A stretch of DNA of 64,000 bases from Pseudobacter sp. (GCA_017849455.1 JAFIGX010000022.1:434001-498000), one strand, 5' to 3'. Shown: positions 9,952 to 19,500, counted from the first letter of the stretch. Notes: a model not told the origin generated them from the letters alone. Numbers and translations are program-made.

Positions 9952-11748
9952 ATGCCTCAAGCCTCCACTGCCGCACATGCGGCCCATCCGCGTATAAACC
10001 GGAGTAAACAGCATGGCATCAGTATCAAAGCCTACCAGGGCGACCACATGACCCTTGTTGCCTTCGATATGGACCCTGCATTGAATACAAATGATTTTGT
10101 AGGTTTCACCATCCAGTATGAAACCCCTTCGGGAAAGAAATTCTATATCTCCAACAAGATCAATTTTACAGGAGAAGATAAACTGGTGGATTCCATCGAT
10201 GCCCCTATCCAGAAGTTCCGATGGTTGCATGTGCCTGGCAATGTTCACCAGACACTCAACAACACAGAGTATGGGACCTATACCTATTATGTTACACCCC
10301 GCTATTATGACAAGGCAGCCGGTAAATTGAAAATACTGGATGCATCACTGACCGCTTCGGTCACCATTCCCGTTGGAGAGTTCAAACACAAATTGCTGGA
10401 ACTGGCTTTCACGAGGTCTTATGTGAATTCCCAGGCATACAAATACCGCTTTGGCGATGACACGAAGATCATCCCCGGCGGCAACTGGCTCTTCGACACC
10501 TCGAAACATTTTACCACCAATCATGGCGATAGCTATACCTACGAGCAGTTATATGAATACCTTGGTTTCACTGCACGCAAAAAGATCCTGGAACTCCTCC
10601 AGGAAGCATTGAACGATAAGAGCATCACCATCGAAATGTTCACCTATGATTTCAATGAGCCCGATATCGCCAATCATTGCCTGGAGCTGGCCAAAGAGGG
10701 AAGGATAAAGATCATCTCCGATGACTATATCACCCAATCGAAAGACAAGAATACCGGTAAAGTGAAACAGGATGGCCATGGGCTGCCTGATGCTCCCGAA
10801 ACGCTTTTTTTCGATATGTTCAATAAGGCGAAAAAAGGGAAAGCAGATATTGTTCGCCATCATTTTAAACGATACCAGCATAACAAACAGATCATCTTTT
10901 CGAAGAACTGGAAGAATCCGTACAAGGTGCTTACCGGCTCCACCAATTTTTCCATTACCGGTCTTTGCGTCAATGCCAATCACGTAGTGGTGTTCAACGA
11001 TGCACAGGTGGCCGCCAGGTATTCTGAAGTATTCAACGCAGTGTGGGGAGATGCAGGCATGAAGGGCTTCAGCAAGAATAAGCTGGCCACTCAACCTTCT
11101 ACCTTCAACAGCGGCACCACAAAATTATCCGTCAATTACTCGCCCCATGAACAGGCGTATGCAGCGAGCCTGCTCACGGATATGTCGAATAATATCAAAA
11201 GCGCCAAACAGAGTGTGTTTTTTTCAGTGATGCAGATGTCCGGCTCCGGAGGTGATGTAATGCCGGCCCTCAAAGCCATCCAGAACAATACGAAGATCTT
11301 TTCTTATGGAGTAACGGATGCGGTGGAGAAGAATGCCATCAGGCTTTATACGCCTGGTAGCAGGACCGGCATCCTGGTCGATGCACAAGCCATCACAACA
11401 CTCCTGCCGCCGCCTTTCGACAAGGAGGATACGTTCAAGGCCCACAAGATCCATCATAAATTCGTTGTGATCGATTTCAATACCCCGACCGGCAGGGTTT
11501 ACTGTGGGTCGTCGAACCTGGCATTGGGTGGAGAAGAATCGAATGCAGATAACCTGATCTGTATACAGGACCCGGAAATTACCACTGTCTTTGCCATCGA
11601 GGCCCTGCGACTGGTAGACCATTTCCATTTCCGGGCCTTGAAACTGAACACCAACCAGCCCATCCTGCTGAAAACAGACAATGAATGGGCAAAGCCTTAT
11701 TTTGATAAGAATGATATCAAGTATCTCGATAGATTGCTCTTTGCCTGA
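9952..11748 (+). CDS. Phospholipase D-superfamily protein, two HxK half-sites
   Basis: 598 residues with no signal peptide. Residues 1-160 look like a beta (Ig-like) domain. Two PLD repeats follow. The first half-site is H310-x-K312 with Ser317 where the family has Asp, followed by GSTNFS (329-334). The second is canonical, H501-x-K503-x4-D508, followed by GSSN and GGEE. In this superfamily the two histidines form one active site for phosphodiester cleavage of lipids or nucleic acids, so the protein should be able to act as an intramolecular dimer, with the first site altered. It is co-directional with the giant protein and followed by a strong terminator, which suggests a shared locus. Lipase or nuclease cannot be decided from sequence alone. 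Confidence 0.85.
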   Translation: MPQASTAAHAAHPRINRSKQHGISIKAYQGDHMTLVAFDMDPALNTNDFVGFTIQYETPSGKKFYISNKINFTGEDKLVDSIDAPIQKFRWLHVPGNVHQTLNNTEYGTYTYYVTPRYYDKAAGKLKILDASLTASVTIPVGEFKHKLLELAFTRSYVNSQAYKYRFGDDTKIIPGGNWLFDTSKHFTTNHGDSYTYEQLYEYLGFTARKKILELLQEALNDKSITIEMFTYDFNEPDIANHCLELAKEGRIKIISDDYITQSKDKNTGKVKQDGHGLPDAPETLFFDMFNKAKKGKADIVRHHFKRYQHNKQIIFSKNWKNPYKVLTGSTNFSITGLCVNANHVVVFNDAQVAARYSEVFNAVWGDAGMKGFSKNKLATQPSTFNSGTTKLSVNYSPHEQAYAASLLTDMSNNIKSAKQSVFFSVMQMSGSGGDVMPALKAIQNNTKIFSYGVTDAVEKNAIRLYTPGSRTGILVDAQAITTLLPPPFDKEDTFKAHKIHHKFVVIDFNTPTGRVYCGSSNLALGGEESNADNLICIQDPEITTVFAIEALRLVDHFHFRALKLNTNQPILLKTDNEWAKPYFDKNDIKYLDRLLFA

Positions 11749-11773
11749 GCAAGACAATGGAAAACGGGAAATG

Positions 11774-11809
11774 GAAAAGCCTTCGATCCTTTTGATCAGA
11801 AGGCTTTTC
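11774..11809 (+). terminator. Intrinsic terminator after the PLD gene
   Basis: A perfect 11-bp inverted repeat (arms 11774-11784 and 11799-11809) whose distal arm carries a T run (GGCTTTTC), 26 bp past the PLD stop codon. The loop holds a further GATC/GATC pairing. It may also serve the minus-strand lipoprotein gene that ends at 11838. Confidence 0.8.
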
Positions 11810-11837
11810 TCTTGTAATATTTAGCGGATCACAATTT

Positions 11838-12239
11838 TCAGTTCGATCGTTCCGGGAACAGGACCAGTTTATCTTTCGTGATGGAAATAATGGTATAGTT
11901 TCTCGCCCCTTCTTTTCCTTGTATGATCAGCTTGTTCTTCTTCAGGCTCCATTTTTCTTCTATCCTGTCGTTCCCATCGGTAGCAGCAATGGGATACCAG
12001 ATAAATACGCCATTCTTCCTGATCTCGAATCCTTCCCTGCCGCGTGCCGGCGGGAATTTGAAACCCGCCGGCCTGTATGCGACATAATGTTTATCTCTTT
12101 CATCTTCTTCATGAGAATGTATCCAGTGCCGGTACAAATAAGTAGTATCCTGTGCTATTCTATTTGTATGGGAAGATTGGTTACAGCCCATTCCCACGCA
12201 ACAGACAAGGAATATTTTAATGAACATGAATAATGGCAT
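11838..12239 (-). CDS. Small lipoprotein of unknown function
   Basis: 133 residues. The N-terminus is a lipoprotein signal (MFIKIFLVCCVGMGC) ending in a lipobox-like VGMG-C, so the mature protein probably starts at Cys19 and is membrane anchored. The rest is a short beta-rich domain with many charged and aromatic residues (FIWYPI, KWSLKKNKLIIQG), similar in style to small lipocalin-like domains. An alternative start is the Met four codons downstream. The start is 9 bp from the stop of the M43 protease gene upstream on the same strand, so the two are probably one transcript. Function unknown. Confidence 0.75.
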   Translation of the reverse strand: MPLFMFIKIFLVCCVGMGCNQSSHTNRIAQDTTYLYRHWIHSHEEDERDKHYVAYRPAGFKFPPARGREGFEIRKNGVFIWYPIAATDGNDRIEEKWSLKKNKLIIQGKEGARNYTIISITKDKLVLFPERSN

Positions 12240-12248
12240 GACAGATAC

Positions 12249-14447
12249 TTATTTTTTCCTTCTCAGCAACCAAAGGATCAATGCAAAGATAAGTACAATC
12301 AATGCGATCAGCCACCACGACCATGAGAATCCGCCGGCGTTGCCGGTACTATTGGCTCCTCCCTTCAGGTCATCATCGGCAGTTCTTGGATTGCGAACAG
12401 TAAAATCCTGTCCGCCGATCCGCTTATCATTGCCTGTATTATCTTTCGCCCATTGGTCGACCGACACATGGAAAGCTTTATGAACGGCCCATGGCAGGTG
12501 CTTCGTGAATTCAAAGTTGAGCCTGATAGCAGCGAGCTGATTGGGTTCCAGGGTCAATCCTCCGATATAACCTCCGCTCTTTTGTACTTCGATCGTGAAC
12601 TTATCTGCGCTTGCGATACCTTCTCCTTTCTTGCCACCTGTTTCCCAAAGCCTGTATAGTCTTTCGCCCAGGTCTACTTTTATCCTGCCTATATCGGTGA
12701 AAGCCACTTTATGTTCATCGGGAATGGCGGTGAATACCAAACGCCCATCCGTCATTTTCGTTTTATCCATATTCCCCACGATCAGTGCGGCTTCACGCAT
12801 GCCGCCTGCCGAGCTCACTACTTCCACATTCTTCCATACGATATTGTTGTTGTTTTTGACATAATTCCACAGATCGCCGGTACCCATCGGATTGGTGAGG
12901 CCGAAGTCGGGGGCCGGGCCCGTTTCAATTCTCGCCAGGAGGCAGAAGTGGCCTGCATCGGCGCCCATTGAAGTATAGTCGGCCAGATTGGGTGTATTCC
13001 AGGTAAAATGAACAATGGAGGAAGTAGCACCTGTAACAGTAACCGGGGCAGTGCCGATCTCTCCACCCATTACTGGCGGACCTGCAATCGATCCGTCCCA
13101 TGGGGCCGGCCATGACAGGGACGGAGATGCTTTCGCCCAGAATAGTCTGACTGTTCCTGTACCATTCGATCCGCATACACGGTTCCTAACGCGAACGTAT
13201 ACATGATTTACCGTATTGGACACAGGATTCTGATGTTGCTGGTCTGTAGTGCCTTCGGCATTACGCACCCAGATATCTTCACTGACATACATCAGATCGG
13301 AAATGGTATTGGGTTCTGCGCCCACATCATCGGGTTTATCCTGGCTAAAGAGATCGGGCGTTGCCCCTGATGCCACCGGGATCAGGGCATCACTGCCAAG
13401 CAGCCCGGTGCGGGCGCCGTAGAGGCAGGCGTCTACCCTTTCCTTCTGACCACTGGAGAACATGAACATGCAGGCATCATCGACATAATCCATATAGTTC
13501 ATCCATTGATCATTATGATCTGTGGGCGTTTCCGTACAACTATTGAGTGTGCCTGAAGGACAGCCGGTATTGGGTGAAGCTACAGGAGGCGTATCACATA
13601 CCCTGTCGCCGCTGGTACCGCAATTGGCGTCGGTGGTGCCGGCGCATCCACCCTGGAAGGTGTGAAAGAGATTCAGGTAATGACCTATCTCATGCGTTGC
13701 AGTACGGCCCAGGCCAAAGGCGCCGGAAGTATTGCCAAAGGCTGAATACCTGATCACCACTCCATCGACATTGGCAGGAAACCCGGGAAATGAAGAATAG
13801 CCGAGAAGGGTAGAACTTGTAAAATTACATACCCAGATATTGAGATAACGATCGGCAGGCCATGCGTCGATCCCGCCTGCTGCCGTTGATTTCACGGGGT
13901 TAAAAGCAATATCGGGCCCTTGCGCGGTACTGGGATTGCTGAAGGAAGCAACAGTTGTATTGGTGCGGGTAATACCTGTTGTTGGATTACAATTCGGGTC
14001 CCTGACCGCCAATTGAAAACGGACCTGCAAATTGGAGGCCACACCTGCAAATTCAGCAGGTACGCTGCCTGCATCGGTATTCAGGCGTTGATAGTCGCGG
14101 TTGAGCCTGTCGATCTGTTCAAACACCCTGGCATCAAGAATATTCTCGGCCGCAGTATGCCATACGATATGAACAACGACCGGGATAATGATAGGAGAAG
14201 CACGCGCACCGTCAAAGCCGGCGCCCTCCTTGCCATTCCTAAGGTTATCGATATACTGTTGCGTGAAGCGTTCGAGCTTTTCATAGCGCTCGCGGATAGC
14301 GCCGCCGAAATTGATGATCTGCTCATACCCTATTTCACTACCGCAAGACCTGCGGGCGGTTTGGGCTAAAAGGGGATGGATGCTACAGCATATCGCTAAT
14401 AACAGGATCCACTGAACGATGAATTGGTAAATTTTCATAGCATTCAA
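12249..14447 (-). CDS. M43-family zinc metalloprotease with C-terminal membrane anchor
   Basis: 732 residues. A signal peptide (hydrophobic core about 9-27, ending LLAQ) is followed by a pro-region and an M43 (cytophagalysin/pappalysin) catalytic domain. The zinc motif is H252-E253-IG-H256-x5-H262, and the Met-turn is in MNYMDY near residue 319. Cysteine-rich loops surround the active site, as usual in the family. Residues about 380-560 look like a beta domain. The C-terminus is a single transmembrane helix (about 708-728) ending RRKK. Most Bacteroidota M43 proteases are secreted with T9SS tails, so a membrane-tethered form is less usual. It probably cleaves extracytoplasmic proteins. The next gene on its strand is a lipoprotein 9 bp away. 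Confidence 0.93.
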   Translation of the reverse strand: MNAMKIYQFIVQWILLLAICCSIHPLLAQTARRSCGSEIGYEQIINFGGAIRERYEKLERFTQQYIDNLRNGKEGAGFDGARASPIIIPVVVHIVWHTAAENILDARVFEQIDRLNRDYQRLNTDAGSVPAEFAGVASNLQVRFQLAVRDPNCNPTTGITRTNTTVASFSNPSTAQGPDIAFNPVKSTAAGGIDAWPADRYLNIWVCNFTSSTLLGYSSFPGFPANVDGVVIRYSAFGNTSGAFGLGRTATHEIGHYLNLFHTFQGGCAGTTDANCGTSGDRVCDTPPVASPNTGCPSGTLNSCTETPTDHNDQWMNYMDYVDDACMFMFSSGQKERVDACLYGARTGLLGSDALIPVASGATPDLFSQDKPDDVGAEPNTISDLMYVSEDIWVRNAEGTTDQQHQNPVSNTVNHVYVRVRNRVCGSNGTGTVRLFWAKASPSLSWPAPWDGSIAGPPVMGGEIGTAPVTVTGATSSIVHFTWNTPNLADYTSMGADAGHFCLLARIETGPAPDFGLTNPMGTGDLWNYVKNNNNIVWKNVEVVSSAGGMREAALIVGNMDKTKMTDGRLVFTAIPDEHKVAFTDIGRIKVDLGERLYRLWETGGKKGEGIASADKFTIEVQKSGGYIGGLTLEPNQLAAIRLNFEFTKHLPWAVHKAFHVSVDQWAKDNTGNDKRIGGQDFTVRNPRTADDDLKGGANSTGNAGGFSWSWWLIALIVLIFALILWLLRRKK

Positions 14448-15053
14448 GGTTTTATCATGTTGGTTACAAAATCACTTTTGACCGCTGGTGTTCATCGCAT
14501 TCAATCTGAGCCGGAAAATAAAAGCAACTGGAAGGTCTGGACGGAGCAGGTAGCTAATATCTTTTCTGGTGTTGCTGAATAGAAAGCAAATTCCAACATA
14601 AAATTTATCCGGGAGGCAGTATTTATACTGAAAAGGCAGGCGGGGTGATACGGAAAATCAACTGTCGGTTTTCACCCTGAACCTTAATTTCCTGTGATGG
14701 AAGAAGAGTATATCGATGTAGTATAATGAATTATCAGTAACGACATAATCGAATTCGTACCGGTCCCCTTCGCGCCTGAAAGATACGTATCGCTGCTTTC
14801 TCAGTGCGAATGTATCGAGTATCATTTTCTTTTTACCCCTGGAATCCTCTTCCCCAGGCATTGGACAGTACGGTCCACTAATTTACTTCTTTCCATCAAT
14901 AATTAAAAGCCCGGCTCGCATAAACCGGCAATAAAGTCCGGTTTCATGGTTGCCAGGCTGTGAAGGCACGATGCTCATTTGCACATACAGCAAAACTGAT
15001 CCCCTTTCAGGTATGATTCAAATCCAGGTGCATTGTATTTATGCGTGCAGCCA
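14448..15053. other. 606-base gap, mostly without a recognised gene
   Basis: This interval separates the M43 protease start from the stop of the lipoprotein gene. Apart from the doubtful minus-strand ORF at 14658-14861, no gene, RNA or clear terminator was seen. It must hold the promoter of the protease near 14450-14560, but no TAnnTTTG element was found there. Confidence 0.5.
14658..14861 (-). CDS. Doubtful small ORF, 67 residues
   Basis: A short open frame rich in Arg, Lys, Tyr and Phe (KQRYVSFRREGDRYEFDYVV), with coding-like alternation of hydrophobic and charged residues. The in-frame stop upstream is near 14885; the first ATG gives 67 residues and a second, MILDTF, gives a shorter form. 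No ribosome-binding site, domain or partner was seen. It could be a real small basic protein, the remnant of a longer gene, or chance. Confidence 0.3.
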   Translation of the reverse strand: MPGEEDSRGKKKMILDTFALRKQRYVSFRREGDRYEFDYVVTDNSLYYIDILFFHHRKLRFRVKTDS

Positions 15054-15785
15054 TTACAGTGTTCTCTTTCCCGTAAAATTCACAGTAATACCACTGCCAT
15101 CCTGGAAACTGCCGGTAACCAGATCTTCTTTTAAAGTGCCGATCTCTTTACCTCTCTCATCTTTGATAATACCATTCACGATGGTCCCTTTTACATCGGT
15201 AGGTGTATTGCTGCCGTCCTTACGCGAAATGCCTCCCAGCTTTCCCAGGGTCCTGGAGAGCATAATATTGAAAGTCCCGTTTTCAGGCTTGGTGGTAGAA
15301 TAAGTGCCTTCAAAGCACTCGAGAAGGGCATTGGATGTTTCTTTCACCAAAGCGAAGGATGCATTGGGATGTCCCGGAATATTGGCCGCAGTGATGATCG
15401 GATTACTTCCATCCGGTTGAACGGAGAAAGTGATGGATACCTGCTGGTTGTTCAACGTTCCTGTAAAAGGCGCTACATAAGGCTGCCCATTGACCCAACT
15501 GACAGACGATGTTAAAGTAGCGGTAGTTCCATCGATGACCAATATTGCCGTTATAGTAGTGCCCCCATTCTGAACATTGAATTTAATGGTACCGGATGAA
15601 CCAATAACAACGCCTTTATACATCCCTTTGCTGCTGGCATCGTTGGCCGCCAGCGCTTCCGGTGATGTAATGCAGGTGGAGCATTTGAAGCTTTCCTCTT
15701 TTTTATCATCGCTTTTTTTGCAGGAAAATGTCAATAAGAGGAGCATGGCCAATCCGAGGGTAAAGGATACCGATAATTTTTTCAT
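15054..15785 (-). CDS. Lipoprotein of unknown function
   Basis: 243 residues. The N-terminus is a clear SPII signal: MKKLSVSFTLGLAMLLLLTF then SCKKSDDKKEE, with lipidation expected at Cys22 and a charged tether behind it. The mature part is a beta-rich domain with many Thr, Gly and Asn, including two internally similar stretches about conversion or extension of a value (GTIKFNVQNG, GITVNFTGKR), giving a small beta-barrel impression. The gene is 85 bp downstream of the response regulator on the same strand and could be in the same transcript or under its control. Function not recognised. Confidence 0.85.
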   Translation of the reverse strand: MKKLSVSFTLGLAMLLLLTFSCKKSDDKKEESFKCSTCITSPEALAANDASSKGMYKGVVIGSSGTIKFNVQNGGTTITAILVIDGTTATLTSSVSWVNGQPYVAPFTGTLNNQQVSITFSVQPDGSNPIITAANIPGHPNASFALVKETSNALLECFEGTYSTTKPENGTFNIMLSRTLGKLGGISRKDGSNTPTDVKGTIVNGIIKDERGKEIGTLKEDLVTGSFQDGSGITVNFTGKRTL

Positions 15786-15870
15786 GAGCTGTTTTTTTAA
15801 ATTGAAGGAAGATATTTTCCTGCAAAGATGTCAAGCGGAGGGACGCACAACAATGTGAAAAAGGTGGTAT

Positions 15871-16506
15871 TCAGATCAGGCCGGTTTTTTTTAATGCATC
15901 TACCCTGGTGTTGACCTGTAACTTCTCATAAATATTTCGGATATGGGTGCGAACGGTATCGAGGCTCAGGCAGGCTTTGTCGGCGATCTCCTTGTAGCGG
16001 AAACCACGCGCCAGCAGTTCCAGCACTTCCTGTTCCCTCCGGGTAAGGTTCTTGAAATGTTCATTGGCAGTGCTTTTGACCTGGAAGGCCTCTATTACCT
16101 TGCGGGCTATCTGGCTGCTGATCGGGCTGCCGCCTTCATGCAATTCTTTAATCGCTTCAGCCAATTTCTCAGGGGTGGTATGTTTCAATATATAACTGTT
16201 GGCGCCTGCTTTGAGCGCTTCAAAAATGGTATCGGCATTATCATATACCGTTAGGACCATCACCTGCAAACGAGGGTGGAGAAGCTTTAATTTCTTGATA
16301 CATTCGATGCCGCTCATGCCAGGCAGTTGAAGGTCGAACAAGGCAATTTCGGGGGCCGATACGGAAAGGGCCTTCAATGCGTCTTCTGCATTTTCAAACT
16401 CTGTAAGGTCTTTCACGTCAATCAATAACCTTATCTGTTCGGCAAAATATTTCCTGATCTTTTCATCATCTTCAACGATAGCAATGGATTTGATCTTTAC
16501 CATCAT
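15871..16506 (-). CDS. NarL/LuxR-type two-component response regulator
   Basis: 211 residues. The receiver domain spans about 7-122, with acidic pocket E12-D13-D14, phosphoacceptor Asp58 (ALFDLQLPG), a Thr near 86 and Lys108 (YILKH). The output domain is a LuxR-type HTH (about 152-208, LTRREQEVLELLARG). Phosphorylation should come from the sensor kinase encoded 95 bp upstream in the same orientation. A second ATG one codon later is possible. Targets are unknown; the lipoprotein gene just downstream is the nearest candidate. Confidence 0.96.
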   Translation of the reverse strand: MMVKIKSIAIVEDDEKIRKYFAEQIRLLIDVKDLTEFENAEDALKALSVSAPEIALFDLQLPGMSGIECIKKLKLLHPRLQVMVLTVYDNADTIFEALKAGANSYILKHTTPEKLAEAIKELHEGGSPISSQIARKVIEAFQVKSTANEHFKNLTRREQEVLELLARGFRYKEIADKACLSLDTVRTHIRNIYEKLQVNTRVDALKKTGLI

Positions 16507-16601
16507 ACACTATTTATTTGTACCGTATGCTTATTAGGACATCCTGTTTTACTACGAAGCTATTCCGATCTTTGAACAATGAGGATGTTAAAAAAGTAGT
16601 A

Positions 16602-18362
16602 CTACAGCCGGATAGAATAAGCAACGGTCGTTCCGGACGGTGAAGATGCAATGGTAAAATCCCCTCCCAGCTCTTCTATCCTGCTTTGCATGTTCCGAAG
16701 CCCATTTCCTTTTTTTGCAGTGGATACGTCGAACCCTTTCCCATCATCGGTGACCGAAAAGGAAAGGGTATTATCGCCGGCCGCGGAGCTCACCATCAGG
16801 TGGGAGGCCCGGCTGTATTTGATAGCATTGTTCACGGCTTCTTTCGTTACCAGTAAGAGATTGCGTTTTTGTCGGCTTCCCAATGTTTCGGGAAGCGATC
16901 CATCGGGGAACTGAACATTGTACTCCATGTCAGCATATTCGAGTTGGTAATGCAACTGTTCACGGATATAGGAATACAACTGCTCTACCGTTTTGCTTTC
17001 AGGATCGAGGCTCCAGATGATCTCGCCAAGGCTACCGATCAGCCGCCGGCTGGTATCGGTGATGTCGCGGAGCTCTGATCCTATGCTGCCGGAATTCTTC
17101 GCAGCCTCACTGATCAGGGCGATCCTGGTAAGTCCGGCCCCTAGGTCATCATGCATCTCCCTGCTTATTCTTTTCCTTTCCTGCAATTCGGCTTTCATTA
17201 CAGCCTGTTCGTACAATTGCCGTTGTTTCAGTTTTTGCCTGTTGATGATAAGGGCTGCAATAATGATCACCAGTACGGCCAGTGACAGGGCACCTGTCAG
17301 CAGGATCCTGTTCTTCTGCAAAAGCAATTGCTGTTCAGATAGCTTCAGGTTACTGATCTGCCCTTGCTGCCTCAATTCCACCAGCTCTTTCTCTTTTATG
17401 CCGGTCTGGTATTTTGCTTCCAGTTCTGCAATCTGCCTGGTCTTTTCGGTATTGATCATACTGTCTTTGTACGATGCGAATTTCTTATGCCATTCGTATG
17501 CCTGCCTGTAATCATTCATACCTGCATAATTCTGCGCAATACTTTCAGCAGCTTCGGTCACCACATCTATTGCCTTGATATCCATGGCCACCTTCAATCC
17601 TTTCTTATTAAATTCGATCGCTTTTGCATATTCTTTTTTCATCGCATACACATTACCGATATTTGTCAGGTTGGCTGCTACCAAAAGCTGGAACCCGCTC
17701 TTTTCGGCCATGGTCAAAGATCGCTCGTAACATTCAATAGCCTTTTCATAGTGGCCCATGCATTTGTGAACTACCCCCAGGTTATTGTATGAAAGCGCCA
17801 TCCTTTCTTCATTGTTCATCTTTATGTATATGGCCAGCGCTTTGTTGTATTCCTGCAATGCGTTGCTGTATTGGGTCAGGTATTGGTCGTAGATAATACC
17901 TTTGTTATTGGCGCAATCCGCTATGGTGGCATAATCTTTGGCGGCAACGGCGATCTGCTCCGCAGCGGAATAATTTTCCAGTGCCTTTTTGTAATCGCCC
18001 AATTCTTCGTACAGGGTACCAATATTCTGTATGGTATTGGCAGCGGCGCTCCTGTTGCCGCTTGCTTCCGCCAATGTAACGGATTGCTGGTAGCTCTTCA
18101 GGGCTTCTACCTTCCTGCCTGTCTGGGAGTAGATATTGCCGATATTCCGATGTGCCGCCAGTAGCGTTATCGTATCTTTTGCCTGCGTGGCTTTTGCAAC
18201 ACATTTTTCGAAGATGGTCAGGGCATCGGTGTAATTGCCTTTTTTGTACAGATCGGCTCCTTTGACCAGCAGGCTATCATCACCGGAGGCAAAGGCATGG
18301 AAGAACAGGCAGCTTGCAAACAAGGAACAGGTGAGTGTTTTAAAGAAGAGGGTGGTTCGCAT
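16602..18362 (-). CDS. TPR-containing sensor histidine kinase (HisKA_3)
   Basis: 586 residues. A signal peptide (1-26) is followed by about six tetratricopeptide repeats (about 34-300) in the periplasm, a coiled coil, one transmembrane helix (352-373), a second coiled linker, a HisKA_3 dimerisation domain with phosphoacceptor His404 (SREMHDDLGAGLTR) and a HATPase_c domain (N box around N511-N512, G box DDGKGFD at 539-545). This architecture is common in Bacteroidota and pairs with NarL-type regulators such as the one encoded 95 bp downstream. The TPR region probably senses a protein or peptide. The upstream 287 bp separates it from a divergent AraC gene. Confidence 0.96.
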   Translation of the reverse strand: MRTTLFFKTLTCSLFASCLFFHAFASGDDSLLVKGADLYKKGNYTDALTIFEKCVAKATQAKDTITLLAAHRNIGNIYSQTGRKVEALKSYQQSVTLAEASGNRSAAANTIQNIGTLYEELGDYKKALENYSAAEQIAVAAKDYATIADCANNKGIIYDQYLTQYSNALQEYNKALAIYIKMNNEERMALSYNNLGVVHKCMGHYEKAIECYERSLTMAEKSGFQLLVAANLTNIGNVYAMKKEYAKAIEFNKKGLKVAMDIKAIDVVTEAAESIAQNYAGMNDYRQAYEWHKKFASYKDSMINTEKTRQIAELEAKYQTGIKEKELVELRQQGQISNLKLSEQQLLLQKNRILLTGALSLAVLVIIIAALIINRQKLKQRQLYEQAVMKAELQERKRISREMHDDLGAGLTRIALISEAAKNSGSIGSELRDITDTSRRLIGSLGEIIWSLDPESKTVEQLYSYIREQLHYQLEYADMEYNVQFPDGSLPETLGSRQKRNLLLVTKEAVNNAIKYSRASHLMVSSAAGDNTLSFSVTDDGKGFDVSTAKKGNGLRNMQSRIEELGGDFTIASSPSGTTVAYSIRL

Positions 18363-18649
18363 TATGAAATATAATGAGTGGGTTAATGGCGATCAAGATA
18401 AAGATATTATTTGAGTATTGTAGTTGTTCGTAGGATTTACCGTGTTTTCACGATACGGTTCCGGGTCAATTTCTCCTTGTTGAAATATTCAGTTGTCGAT
18501 CTCCCCGGGTTTTTGACTATGCTGCTTATGTATGTGATCAGTTGCCGCTATCGGTTGGCAAAACTCCAGGCCATTACTATTAAGACAGCTTTAAAGGAGT
18601 TAACCTGAATTTATGTAGTTAAATTGTACCCATATTAGCAACACAAAAA

Positions 18650-19456
18650 ATGCAATTCAATTTCTATCGGCCAACTAATCCCGTACTCTCGGATCTTATG
18701 GAGGGCTATTATTTTTTAAGTGGATTGGACAAGGATTCCTCATTAAGCTACTATACTTTCCCTAATAACTACTTCATCATTTCCGTTCTTGAAAACGCGC
18801 AAATCGATATTGAAGAAAATAAAGTCACCTGCACCCCATCACCCTATCCAAATTTTCAGTCCAACCTGACTTGCAAATATGTAGCACCTCTGATGATCAA
18901 TTATCAGGGACCTATCAATGAACTGACGATATACTTTAAACCGCTTGGCTTGCATGCCTTTGTACCCAACCTGGTTGAATATGATAAGGCTGAGACCTTC
19001 ATGCACTTCAATCCATTTTCTGATTTCGGGCAGGCAATGAAACATATCTTTCGCATACACGACAGGTCGGAACAAATCGCTTTACTGGAACAATACTGGC
19101 TATCAAAAAATACCTCTGCGATCGACCCATTATTGCCGGAAATGCTCGACGAGATCGAAAAAGGGAAGAATATATCGGAGATTGCCGGCGGTTTAAATAT
19201 TTCGCGGCAGTATCTCAATCGGATATTTATGAAGTACCTGGGAAAAACGCCACTGGAGTTCCGGAAGATCCAGCGCTTCAGGAACGCTGTCAGGGACAGG
19301 ACCCGTTCAAAAACCCTTACCGAACTGGGTCTTGACAGTTACTTCTATGACCAATCCCATTTTATCAGGATCTTTAAATCGCTGACTTCACTATCGCCTA
19401 AAGTATTCTTCAATAAAATAGACTTTAAGCAGGAAAACCTCTGGTTGTACGTGTAG
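18650..19456 (+). CDS. AraC-family transcriptional regulator
   Basis: 268 residues. The N-terminal half is a beta-rich sensor of the kind seen in Bacteroidota AraC proteins (FKPLGLHAFVPN). The C-terminal half is a double HTH: the first helix pair is in ISEIAGGLNISRQYLNRIF, and the second carries the characteristic DQSHFIRIFKSLTSLSPKVF. It is probably an activator of a nearby gene, and the DUF6624-like gene 81 bp downstream has its own promoter. The ligand is unknown. Confidence 0.94.
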   Translation: MQFNFYRPTNPVLSDLMEGYYFLSGLDKDSSLSYYTFPNNYFIISVLENAQIDIEENKVTCTPSPYPNFQSNLTCKYVAPLMINYQGPINELTIYFKPLGLHAFVPNLVEYDKAETFMHFNPFSDFGQAMKHIFRIHDRSEQIALLEQYWLSKNTSAIDPLLPEMLDEIEKGKNISEIAGGLNISRQYLNRIFMKYLGKTPLEFRKIQRFRNAVRDRTRSKTLTELGLDSYFYDQSHFIRIFKSLTSLSPKVFFNKIDFKQENLWLYV

Positions 19457-19471
19457 TTTACATTTGTACAA

Positions 19472-19500
19472 TTGCCGCATATTGCCGGCAGTTAACTTTG
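19472..19500 (+). promoter_or_regulatory. Bacteroidota promoter for the DUF6624-like gene
   Basis: A -33 TTG at 19472-19474 is followed after 18 bp by TAACTTTG at 19493-19500, a full match to the TAnnTTTG -7 element. The start codon at 19538 would leave a leader of about 30 nt. Confidence 0.6.
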
